Source: Deltaproteobacteria bacterium (GTDB lineage Bacteria; Desulfobacterota; Dissulfuribacteria; Dissulfuribacterales; QOAL01). From it: a stretch of 6,347 bases of DNA. The notes below the pieces were generated by a model, which saw only the letters and a list, made by a program, of their open reading frames with translations, did not search any database and was not told the DNA's origin. The position numbers were made by a program, and so were the translations under genes. Below are positions 1-5,916 of this stretch, in pieces (position 1 is the stretch's first letter; each line of letters opens with the position of its first letter). The stretch spans positions 1-6,347 of the forward strand of contig JAMOUE010000358.1 in NCBI GenBank assembly GCA_027068235.1. The letters run 5' to 3'.

Positions 1-62
1 CATTCCTCAACTTAGGTCCCCAACACAAGTAATTATTAATCTATTGATAGGAGGGACTTGTC

Positions 63-1016
63 ATGAGAATTACCTTGAGTTTGTTACGTGTTGTTCCAGT
101 GTTGGCTCTTTGTATCATCTTGTCTTCAACTACGTTGTTGGCTGGCCAGCAAGTACTGAGATTCCTAAAACCACAGAAAAAAGATTTGAAACCAGCCATT
201 GTCCTTACCGCCTTTGGCACTAGTACCAAGGCTCAGAAAACATTTGATTTTATGGATCATGAAATACGTAAGGCCTTTCCGGGATACGAAATCCGCTGGG
301 CATTTACCTCTCAGATAATCCGCAACAAGATGAATGCCATCTATAAAAAGAAGAATATAAACAAAAGGCTTTATAGCCTTCCTGAAGTTCTGGCCTCGCT
401 AAAGGCAGATGGCTACAGAAAGGCCGTAGTACAGTCTCTGCATGTATTTCCTGGCGCTGAATACATGCACATGATTAATCAGGCTCATATGGATGGCATG
501 TCAATTTCTATTGGTGAGCCTCTTGTCTCCCAGTGGGAAGAAGTTCATGAGCTTTTAAAAGGCATATCAAAGGACTTTCTGAAAGCTGGAGAAGGTTGCA
601 ACGTCTTTGCAGGTCATGGCTCTCCAAATACTTATAATGCGCCATCCACTGCCGTTTACCTTGCATTTGATCGTCTGCTCTCTGTTCATTATCCAAACTG
701 TTTTCTTGGTAGCGTGGAGGGTGTTCCAGACAGAAAGGATGCCCTTGATAGGGCCAAAAGGTGTAATGGAGACAAAGTGCGCATGATTCCATTCATGTTG
801 GTAGCAGGTGATCACATAATGAATGACATAATGGGAAAAGAGCCAGATGAAGAAGGAGAAGTCTCCTGGGCCCTGGAACTTGAAAGGGCAGGCAAAAAGG
901 TCTCATGCCCACAAATAACTATAAATGGTGAAAAGCTCTACAAAGGTCTTGGCTTCTATCATGTGACCAATGAGATAATCATCGAACATATTAAGCAGGC
1001 GTTGGCTGATTTATAA
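63..1016 (+). CDS. cbiK: Exported CbiK-type sirohydrochlorin cobaltochelatase
   Basis: Predicted class II chelatase that inserts Co2+ (perhaps Fe2+) into sirohydrochlorin, the early metal-insertion step of the anaerobic cobalamin route. The 317-residue product starts with a signal peptide (basic MR, hydrophobic core at about 8-26, likely cleavage near A27), so it should act in the periplasm like the CbiKP form known from Desulfovibrio; the Salmonella enzyme is cytoplasmic. Family motifs seen are VLTAFGTST (47-55), SLHVFPGAEYM (125-135), AGHGSPN (183-189), SVEGVPD (217-223) and VAGDHIMND (247-255). H185, E219 and H251 are the expected metal ligands. The ATG is preceded by AGGAGGG (49-55) with a 7-base spacer, which supports this start. 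The next gene begins 21 bases downstream on the same strand, suggesting an operon. Only 62 bases lie upstream, so a promoter or cobalamin riboswitch cannot be assessed. The family call is firm; the true substrate metal and role in the periplasm are not. Confidence 0.9.
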   Translation: MRITLSLLRVVPVLALCIILSSTTLLAGQQVLRFLKPQKKDLKPAIVLTAFGTSTKAQKTFDFMDHEIRKAFPGYEIRWAFTSQIIRNKMNAIYKKKNINKRLYSLPEVLASLKADGYRKAVVQSLHVFPGAEYMHMINQAHMDGMSISIGEPLVSQWEEVHELLKGISKDFLKAGEGCNVFAGHGSPNTYNAPSTAVYLAFDRLLSVHYPNCFLGSVEGVPDRKDALDRAKRCNGDKVRMIPFMLVAGDHIMNDIMGKEPDEEGEVSWALELERAGKKVSCPQITINGEKLYKGLGFYHVTNEIIIEHIKQALADL

Positions 1017-1037
1017 GAGTTGTAAGGGGAGGGAGCA

Positions 1038-2447
1038 ATGAAGAGCAAAATTGTGACCATCATGGTTGCAGTCTCTATACTGTTATTGTACGGCATAGCC
1101 ATTGGTGGAGGTAGCGAGTCTAGCAAGGAGGCGCAACTTGAGAAGCTTGTTAAAGAGCTTATCAAGGAGAACAGGCAGCTGAACAAAAGACTCCAAGCTG
1201 TAGAGCAGGAGCTTTCAACCTTAAAGGCGCAGAGACAGACTGTAACTGCAGAAGATGTAAATGAACTTCAAGTGGCAGAAGATGCACAGGAAGAACAATG
1301 GTACAAAAGGTTCAGCCTAAGCGGCGGTGTGACAGGTCTTTTGATGGGAACCCTTGGTGATGCCAACAGTGTTGACAACATACGTTCAACCCAAGATGGA
1401 GCATACACCATTGATCTAAACATCGATGCTGATTTTTCTAAGTGGGGAAAATTTTTCGTCCATTTTGAAGGTGGAGATGGTGACGGACTCAACAATGATG
1501 TTCCAAGTTTTAGTGTGCCAAACTACGACGCCTACAAGACTACCATAGGTTTGGATCAGGCTGCGCTTACAATATCTGAGGCCTTTTACGAGTTTTCATT
1601 TTATGAAGACCGCTTCGGCTTCGACATAGGAAAGATGGACATAAGTGTTCTGTTTGATGAAAACGAGGCAGCAGGGGATGAAACAACCCAATTTATGTCT
1701 AATATCTTTGTAAAAAGCATGGGAGTAAACATCCCTGAGGGAGACAGCTTCTACTGTCCTGCCTTTATGGTTAGGGCGCAGCCGGTTGATCTTTTAGAAT
1801 TTAAGGTGATAGGCGCTGGAGTTGCTGAACATGGAGATGATTCAGTCTGGCACAATCCCTTTGACAATGGAATGATAATTGGCCAGTTAAATATCATGCC
1901 GGGATTGTTCGGCAAAAAAGGTAACTATCGCTTTTATGGATGGCTTGACAAAAGGCGCTATATAAAGGCAAAAGAACTTGCAAGATTTCCAGCCTCAGAT
2001 CACGAGGCAGGCCATAAGTATGCCGACGATTCCTTGTATGGTTGGGGATTATCCTTTGATCAGGAACTTGTCAATGGTGTAACAGGATTTGCAAGATACA
2101 GCCAGACTGTAACTGATGACAGGGCACTTTGGAATGGAGACGACAATTTCTGGACACTTATTCCTATAGACAAGAGCTGGTCTGTAGGCTTCCAGTTGGA
2201 CGGAGGGCTTTGGAACCGCGGCGGTGATGCCTTTGGTTTTGGTTTTGCCCAGACCATCCTTACAGACGATTATGAGAAAAGTCGCAGCCATACAGCCAAT
2301 GAAAAATACATAGAGGCCTACTACCGTTTTATGGTTGTTGACCGTTTTGCCCTAACCGGCGACTTTCAGTGGATACAAAATGCTGGTGGAAACTCAAGGA
2401 TGGACGACATCTATATTTGGGGAATCAGGAGTCAGGTTGACTTCTAA
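1038..2447 (+). CDS. OprB-like carbohydrate-type outer-membrane porin
   Basis: Predicted outer-membrane beta-barrel channel, 469 residues, of the OprB (carbohydrate-selective porin) family. A signal peptide occupies about residues 1-23. A charged heptad-like stretch (about 30-66, rich in Glu/Lys/Leu) looks like a periplasmic coiled coil. From about 91 to the end the protein alternates short hydrophobic/aromatic strands with Gly/Asp/Asn turns and ends in phenylalanine, as outer-membrane barrels do for BAM recognition. OprB-like signatures are the stretch with DAFGFGFAQ, then EKYIEAYYRF, and a penultimate FQWIQNAGGN (443-452), resembling the LQYIxNPGGN of the family. The start has a strong GGGGAGGG site (1026-1033). 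It follows the cbiK-like gene by 21 bases and is closed by the terminator at 2481-2504, so the two are probably co-transcribed. The substrate cannot be read from sequence; sugars are the family default, but the partner gene makes metals or tetrapyrroles worth considering. Confidence 0.78.
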   Translation: MKSKIVTIMVAVSILLLYGIAIGGGSESSKEAQLEKLVKELIKENRQLNKRLQAVEQELSTLKAQRQTVTAEDVNELQVAEDAQEEQWYKRFSLSGGVTGLLMGTLGDANSVDNIRSTQDGAYTIDLNIDADFSKWGKFFVHFEGGDGDGLNNDVPSFSVPNYDAYKTTIGLDQAALTISEAFYEFSFYEDRFGFDIGKMDISVLFDENEAAGDETTQFMSNIFVKSMGVNIPEGDSFYCPAFMVRAQPVDLLEFKVIGAGVAEHGDDSVWHNPFDNGMIIGQLNIMPGLFGKKGNYRFYGWLDKRRYIKAKELARFPASDHEAGHKYADDSLYGWGLSFDQELVNGVTGFARYSQTVTDDRALWNGDDNFWTLIPIDKSWSVGFQLDGGLWNRGGDAFGFGFAQTILTDDYEKSRSHTANEKYIEAYYRFMVVDRFALTGDFQWIQNAGGNSRMDDIYIWGIRSQVDF

Positions 2448-2480
2448 CTGTTTTGTAAAATGTAATTGCTTCATATTTGG

Positions 2481-2504
2481 AAGGGCCTCTATGAGGCCCT
2501 TTTT
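2481..2504 (+). terminator. Rho-independent terminator of the cbiK-porin unit
   Basis: AAGGGCCTC (2481-2489) and GAGGCCCTT (2493-2501) form a perfect 9-bp stem with a three-base TAT loop, followed by a T run (2500-2504). It lies 33 bases after the porin stop codon and touches the last base of the convergent smpB gene. Read on the minus strand the same hairpin directly follows smpB but has no good T tract after it, so it would be at best a weak terminator in that direction. Confidence 0.9.
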
Positions 2505-2965
2505 CATCTGATCTTGAATCTCTTTTCAAACTCTCTATCAAGGGTCTTTCTCTTAAGTGCCTCGCGCTTGTCATAAAGCTTTTTACCTTTGGCAAGGGCT
2601 ATCTCAACCTTGACCTTTCCATTTGAGAGATAGACCTTTAGAGGAATCAAGGTAAAACCTCTTTCCTTTACCTTACCAGCAAGCCTTTTTATCTCCTGCT
2701 TGTGCAAAAGAAGCTTTCTTGGTCTTAATGGATCTGGCCTTGCGGTGTTTGTTGCATAGGGATAAGGCGATATATGTACGTTTTGAAGCCAGGCCTCTCC
2801 ATCTTTTATTTCTACATAACCGTCTTTTATGTTAATCCGTCCTTCGCGAATGGATTTTACCTCAGGGCCAAGTAGCACTATGCCAGCCTCCAAGGTATCT
2901 ACAATATGATATTCGTGTCTGGCCTTGCGGTTTTGACTTATTATCTTGATTCCTGTTTTACCCAT
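2504..2965 (-). CDS. smpB: SsrA-binding protein SmpB
   Basis: SmpB binds tmRNA (SsrA) and brings it to stalled ribosomes for trans-translation, in the cytoplasm. The 153-residue length is typical. Conserved family segments run through the protein: NRKARHEY (12-19), EAGIVLLGPEVKSIREG (26-42), the DPLRPRKLLLH block (78-88), and GKKLYDKR (127-134), the start of the C-terminal tail that enters the empty mRNA channel. The basic C-terminus (residues 136-153) is present, so the protein looks complete. The ATG has an AAGGA site upstream (TAAGGAAAAGAATATG). It sits 35 bases downstream of the PK_C-like gene on the same strand and is probably co-transcribed with it. The tmRNA gene itself is not in this window. 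It converges on the porin gene, with the terminator hairpin between them. Confidence 0.98.
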   Translation of the reverse strand: MGKTGIKIISQNRKARHEYHIVDTLEAGIVLLGPEVKSIREGRINIKDGYVEIKDGEAWLQNVHISPYPYATNTARPDPLRPRKLLLHKQEIKRLAGKVKERGFTLIPLKVYLSNGKVKVEIALAKGKKLYDKREALKRKTLDREFEKRFKIR

Positions 2966-3000
2966 ATTCTTTTCCTTACTAAACGAAGCTTGAGCGTTTG

Positions 3001-3564
3001 TTACCAGTCAACAGGTTTGGCTATAATCCGTCTTATTTTTAGCTTGAACAGCTTATTAGATGGGGCAGGTTTTATTAGACATGCCGTATCTGCTCCCCTT
3101 CCTGTGCCTGCTATGGTCACTACGTCTTCTCCACTAATTAACCCTGCATCAAATGCCATAAGAGCAATCTCTACGCATACCTTTACCCCTTGTCCCATGA
3201 GCCGAAGGGTATTGGCAATGAGATCCTGCTGGGAATAACCCATTGTTTCTCTAATTGCTGTGCCAATATTTCTAAATGGCATAGTACCTGTATATACCAA
3301 GACTCCTCTTTCTATGAGGTTCGCTCGGGTTTCCGACTCTATTTCTATCTCTGGTTTGCCTTTAAAGCCAAAATTGTGTGTTACAGCAATAAGTTTGATA
3401 TCCTGAATCTTTCTTGCCTCTAGAAGTTCTACAGCCTTAATAGCAGTGTCTCCACAAGTGGAAGCAACTATTACTTCCTTAACTCCATGTTCAACCGCAA
3501 AATCTAAGGCTGCATTCAGGGTTTCAGATGTATTCTTTCTTCCTGCCTTTTCAAATGCCACCAT
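3001..3564 (-). CDS. Stand-alone pyruvate kinase C-terminal (PK_C) alpha/beta domain protein
   Basis: A 187-residue soluble protein matching the alpha/beta domain found at the C-terminus of pyruvate kinase (PK_C; the stand-alone group resembles COG1751 and archaeal proteins of the AF0103/MTH1675 type). The catalytic TIM barrel of pyruvate kinase is absent, so it should not be called a pyruvate kinase. Visible motifs are IVASTCGDTAIKAVELL (32-48), VTHNFGFKG (61-69), YTGTMPFRNIGTAIRETMG (91-109) and a glycine-rich IAGTGRGADTA (151-161) that looks like a phosphate- or nucleotide-binding loop. No signal peptide or membrane segment is seen. The start chosen is the ATG at 3564, because AGGAGG lies five bases upstream; an in-frame ATG at 3588 would add eight residues but overlaps that ribosome site. 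It is followed by smpB after 35 bases. Biochemical role unknown; an effector- or flavin-binding function is only a guess from the fold. Confidence 0.85.
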   Translation of the reverse strand: MVAFEKAGRKNTSETLNAALDFAVEHGVKEVIVASTCGDTAIKAVELLEARKIQDIKLIAVTHNFGFKGKPEIEIESETRANLIERGVLVYTGTMPFRNIGTAIRETMGYSQQDLIANTLRLMGQGVKVCVEIALMAFDAGLISGEDVVTIAGTGRGADTACLIKPAPSNKLFKLKIRRIIAKPVDW

Positions 3565-3569
3565 GTGTG

Positions 3570-3575
3570 CCTCCT
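3570..3575 (-). promoter_or_regulatory. Ribosome binding site deciding the PK_C-like gene start
   Basis: AGGAGG on the minus strand, five bases before the ATG at 3564. It supports the 187-residue form over the 195-residue reading from 3588, whose coding sequence would run through this site. Confidence 0.8.
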
Positions 3576-3660
3576 GAAATAAGATCAAAGGGGCCTGTTC
3601 ATTTACAAAGTTTTTTTGATTATCAATGAAAGTGAAAAAGAAATGCCTTACATTTACCTT

Positions 3661-3709
3661 AATAAGATATGATTGTCACATTCTTAGCGGTAGCCTTCAA
3701 AATCTTATT
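3661..3709. repeat. Perfect 8-bp inverted repeat between pilZ and the PK_C gene
   Basis: AATAAGAT (3661-3668) and ATCTTATT (3702-3709) are perfect inverted copies separated by 33 bases. They lie within the roughly 150-base gap between the pilZ stop codon and the start of the PK_C-like gene, the only place for a promoter of the PK_C-smpB pair. The arms are short, AT-rich and far apart, so chance is a fair explanation. No T tract follows, so it is not an intrinsic terminator. No convincing sigma-70 promoter stands out in this gap; the best candidate on the minus strand is GTGACA, 17 bases, TAAATG, which is poor at the -10. Confidence 0.25.
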
Positions 3710-3715
3710 GGCTAG

Positions 3716-4045
3716 TTATCCACCATAGTTTTTCCAAAATATGTCTTGTGTGATCTCCCTGATGCTAGATTCTTGTTTTTCATCGAGTTTTATGAACTCT
3801 ATACCGTAAATATAGTGTAATCCTTCCTTTTTACGCCATTTTATAATCCCATAGAGTTTCAAAGGATTTTTCCATTCCAATGTAAAGGTAAGAGATTCCT
3901 TGGGTTCAAGCTTGGTCAGTGTTTCAATCTTCAATCCGCCAGGGCTTATGTCTCTTACATAAGCACGGAAGAGTTTTTGGCCTGCCTTGCATATGGCCTC
4001 CATGTTAAGTTTAAGGCGGTGTGTTTTTCTCTTTTCTGAAGCCAA
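3716..4045 (-). CDS. Single-domain PilZ protein (c-di-GMP receptor type)
   Basis: A small cytoplasmic PilZ-domain protein expected to bind cyclic di-GMP and relay it to a partner. Both ligand motifs are present: RKTHR (RxxxR) a few residues after the start and DISPGG (D/NxSxxG) about 26 residues later, followed by alternating beta strands ending in YGIEFIKL, the usual last strand, and a short C-terminal helix. The start chosen is TTG at 4043-4045, giving a 109-residue protein beginning just before the RxxxR motif, because GGGAGG lies six bases upstream. An in-frame ATG at 4130-4132 would give 138 residues, but it has no recognisable ribosome site and adds a 29-residue stretch without PilZ character. 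No output domain is attached, so the target (motility, exopolysaccharide or transcription) cannot be inferred. It diverges from argS; the next gene downstream starts after about 150 bases. Confidence 0.85.
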   Translation of the reverse strand: MASEKRKTHRLKLNMEAICKAGQKLFRAYVRDISPGGLKIETLTKLEPKESLTFTLEWKNPLKLYGIIKWRKKEGLHYIYGIEFIKLDEKQESSIREITQDIFWKNYGG

Positions 4046-4051
4046 TTTTAA

Positions 4052-4057
4052 CCTCCC
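4052..4057 (-). promoter_or_regulatory. Ribosome binding site supporting a TTG start of the PilZ gene
   Basis: GGGAGG on the minus strand, followed by TTAAAA and then TTG in the PilZ reading frame. This is the best ribosome site near the gene and implies initiation at 4045. The competing ATG at 4132 is preceded only by AT-rich sequence and an immediately adjacent in-frame stop. Confidence 0.65.
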
Positions 4058-4149
4058 AAGACTTGATCCCTCTTGTGTGATTCGTAATTGTCCTGCTAGG
4101 ATTTTGCGAGAACTCTTGCAAATATAATCCATTTATTTTATCTGAACCA

Positions 4150-4179
4150 AGAATATCTTGTACTTTTTTGATTTTTCAA
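4150..4179 (-). promoter_or_regulatory. Candidate sigma-70 promoter for the PilZ gene
   Basis: On the minus strand TTGAAA (4174-4179, five of six to the -35 consensus) is followed after 18 bases by TATTCT (4150-4155, four of six to the -10). Transcription would start near 4143, leaving about 100 bases of leader before the TTG start, or about 10 before the ATG at 4132. Found by eye; AT-rich sequence makes such matches common. Confidence 0.4.
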
Positions 4180-4186
4180 ATAAAAG
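4158..4186 (+). promoter_or_regulatory. Candidate sigma-70 promoter for argS
   Basis: TTGTAC (4158-4163) and TAAAAG (4181-4186) are separated by exactly 17 bases, placing a transcript start near 4193 and a leader of about 38 bases before the ATG at 4231. The match is partial (three of six and four of six). If right, an ATG at 4168 that would lengthen argS by 21 residues lies inside the promoter and cannot be used. The element overlaps the opposing pilZ promoter. Confidence 0.4.
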
Positions 4187-4230
4187 ACAGGACGAAAAGC
4201 AAAGTTCATGTTGAAAGGTGTGGTCGGATT

Positions 4231-5895
4231 ATGCGGAATATGATCAAAAATGTTGTTGAAGATGCCTTTAAAAGATTGGTTGAAGATGGTGATTTGCCAA
4301 ATGCAAATCCTGAACAAGGACATCTGATTTCTGTTCCCAAACAGGAGAAACATGGCGATTACGCAAGTAATCTCGCCCTCGTTATGGCCTCCAAGTTAAA
4401 GATGTCTCCAAGGGAGATAGCAGAAAAGTTAAAGACGGTCCTGCAAGACAATCCCGACTTTGAAAGGATCGAAGTGGCTGGTCCAGGTTTTCTAAACTTT
4501 TTTTTCTCAAAGACCTTTTGGCATAAACGCCTTTTAGATATAAAAGAAAAGGGAGATGAGTTCGGGAACAGCCATGTTGGTCAGGGAAAACGTGTGTTAG
4601 TAGAGTTTGTTAGTGCCAATCCAACAGGTCCTCTCCATGTAGGGCATGGAAGAGGGGCGGCAGTGGGGGACAGCCTTTGCAGGATTTTAAAGGCTGCTGG
4701 TTTCCATGTTGAAAGCGAATACTATATTAATGATGTTGGAAATCAGATGAATACCCTGGGCCGTTCCGTTTATTTGCGTTATCAAGAGCTACTTGGCAAA
4801 GAGATAGAATTCCCTGATGAATGTTATCAGGGTGATTACATAAAAGAGATAGCAAAGGCAATCATTGATGAGCATGGATCTGCATTTCTAGATTCCAATC
4901 TTGAAGAGTGTTTGGAATTTTTCACAAAGGAGGCCGTTTCAAGAATATTTCAGGGAATCAAGGACGATCTAAATCTCTTCAGGGTCCACTTTGACAACTG
5001 GTTCAGCGAGCGCACCCTCCACGAGTCTGGTTACGTTGAGGAAACCATCTCTATGTTAGTGGAAAAGGGTATCATATATGAAAAAGATGGTGCCTTGTGG
5101 TTTCGTACCAGTGAATTTGGAGATGAAAAAGACAGGGTTGTTAAGCGGTCAAATGGGGTCCTGACATATTTTGCAGCAGATATTGCCTATCATAGAAAGA
5201 AATTTGAGCGTGGCTATGATATGCTCGTTGATATTTGGGGAGCAGATCATCATGGCTATGTGCCAAGGGTAAAGGCTGCTATTAAGGCCCTTGGATACAA
5301 CCCTGAGAGTCTTAGCGTTCTCCTTGTGCAGTTGGTCAATCTTCTGGAAGGAGGAGAAATCAAGGCAATGTCCACTCGGGCAGGAGAGTTTGTCACTTTG
5401 CGCCAAGTTTTAGATGATGTTGGCGTTGATGCAACTAGATTCATCTTTTTGACAAGAAAATGTGATAGCCACCTTGATTTCGATCTTGATGTTGCCAGAA
5501 AGCAAAGTCAGGAAAATCCTGTATACTATGTTCAATATGCTCATGCCCGCCTCTGTAGCGTGTTTGCTACGGCAAAGGAGAGAGGTATCCAGATATACAG
5601 CCCTGAACAAGTGAATATCTCCCTTCTTTCTGATGCGGAAGAGATAGCACTTATGAAGTTTATTGTCAGGTTTCCCGAGGTTGTCACTTCAAGTGCAGTT
5701 AATTTAGAGCCGCATCGTATAAGTTACTATTTAACAGAACTGGCGGGGATGCTGCATAAGTACTATACTAAGCACAGGTTTATTGGAGATGACCCTGAGA
5801 TGACCCAGGCAAGACTCCTCCTTGCTGATGTCACCAGGACGGTATTAAGAAATGGGTTAGGTCTTCTAGGAGTAGAAGCACCAGAGAAGATGTAG
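4231..5895 (+). CDS. argS: Arginyl-tRNA synthetase (class I)
   Basis: Attaches arginine to tRNA(Arg) using ATP; an essential cytoplasmic enzyme. The 554-residue product has the full family layout: N-terminal tRNA-recognition domain with EKHGDYASNLA (about 39-49), Rossmann catalytic core with SANPTGPLHVGHGRG (about 128-142) carrying the HIGH motif as HVGH, then GADHHGYVPR (about 337-346), and KAMSTRAGEFVTL (about 378-390), the degenerate KMSK region normal for many ArgS proteins. The DALR-type anticodon-binding domain begins near VQYAHAR (434-440) and ends in LLGVEAPEKM. The start chosen is ATG 4231, with AAGGTG (4215-4220) ten bases upstream; ATG 4240 is a close alternative. The in-frame ATG at 4168 is disfavoured because its 21 added residues are not family-like and it overlaps the likely promoter. 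The following gene starts 21 bases after the stop, so co-transcription is likely. Confidence 0.97.
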   Translation: MRNMIKNVVEDAFKRLVEDGDLPNANPEQGHLISVPKQEKHGDYASNLALVMASKLKMSPREIAEKLKTVLQDNPDFERIEVAGPGFLNFFFSKTFWHKRLLDIKEKGDEFGNSHVGQGKRVLVEFVSANPTGPLHVGHGRGAAVGDSLCRILKAAGFHVESEYYINDVGNQMNTLGRSVYLRYQELLGKEIEFPDECYQGDYIKEIAKAIIDEHGSAFLDSNLEECLEFFTKEAVSRIFQGIKDDLNLFRVHFDNWFSERTLHESGYVEETISMLVEKGIIYEKDGALWFRTSEFGDEKDRVVKRSNGVLTYFAADIAYHRKKFERGYDMLVDIWGADHHGYVPRVKAAIKALGYNPESLSVLLVQLVNLLEGGEIKAMSTRAGEFVTLRQVLDDVGVDATRFIFLTRKCDSHLDFDLDVARKQSQENPVYYVQYAHARLCSVFATAKERGIQIYSPEQVNISLLSDAEEIALMKFIVRFPEVVTSSAVNLEPHRISYYLTELAGMLHKYYTKHRFIGDDPEMTQARLLLADVTRTVLRNGLGLLGVEAPEKM

Positions 5896-5916
5896 CTTAT
5901 AGGTGAGGTTAAGGAT

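Noticed and set aside
1..62. Promoter, Fur-like site or cobalamin riboswitch upstream of cbiK (TAATTATTA at 30-38 drew attention)
   Set aside because: Only 62 bases are available, no -35/-10 pair at good spacing is seen, and none of the conserved B12-box sequence is visible. The AT palindrome is too short to call.
508..815. Two minus-strand open frames inside the cbiK-like gene
   Set aside because: They overlap each other and the conserved chelatase motifs on the other strand; the translations are Cys/His/Trp-rich without domain character.
2906..3238. Plus-strand open frame of 110 codons opposite smpB and the PK_C-like gene
   Set aside because: It lies antisense to two well-supported genes, has no ribosome site worth noting and its translation has no recognisable family features; it is a shadow of the real genes.
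3001..3564. Annotation as pyruvate kinase
   Set aside because: Only the C-terminal alpha/beta domain is present; the catalytic barrel and its active-site residues are missing and there is no adjacent open frame to supply them.
3565..3715. Intrinsic terminator for pilZ or a small gene in this gap
   Set aside because: The only local dyads (TAGCC/GGCTA and the AATAAGAT repeat) are short and lack a following T run on the minus strand; no open frame with a ribosome site is present.
5356..5403. Apparent loss of the KMSKS motif in ArgS (KAMSTRAGE instead)
   Set aside because: Many bacterial arginyl-tRNA synthetases carry this degenerate form, so it is not a defect.
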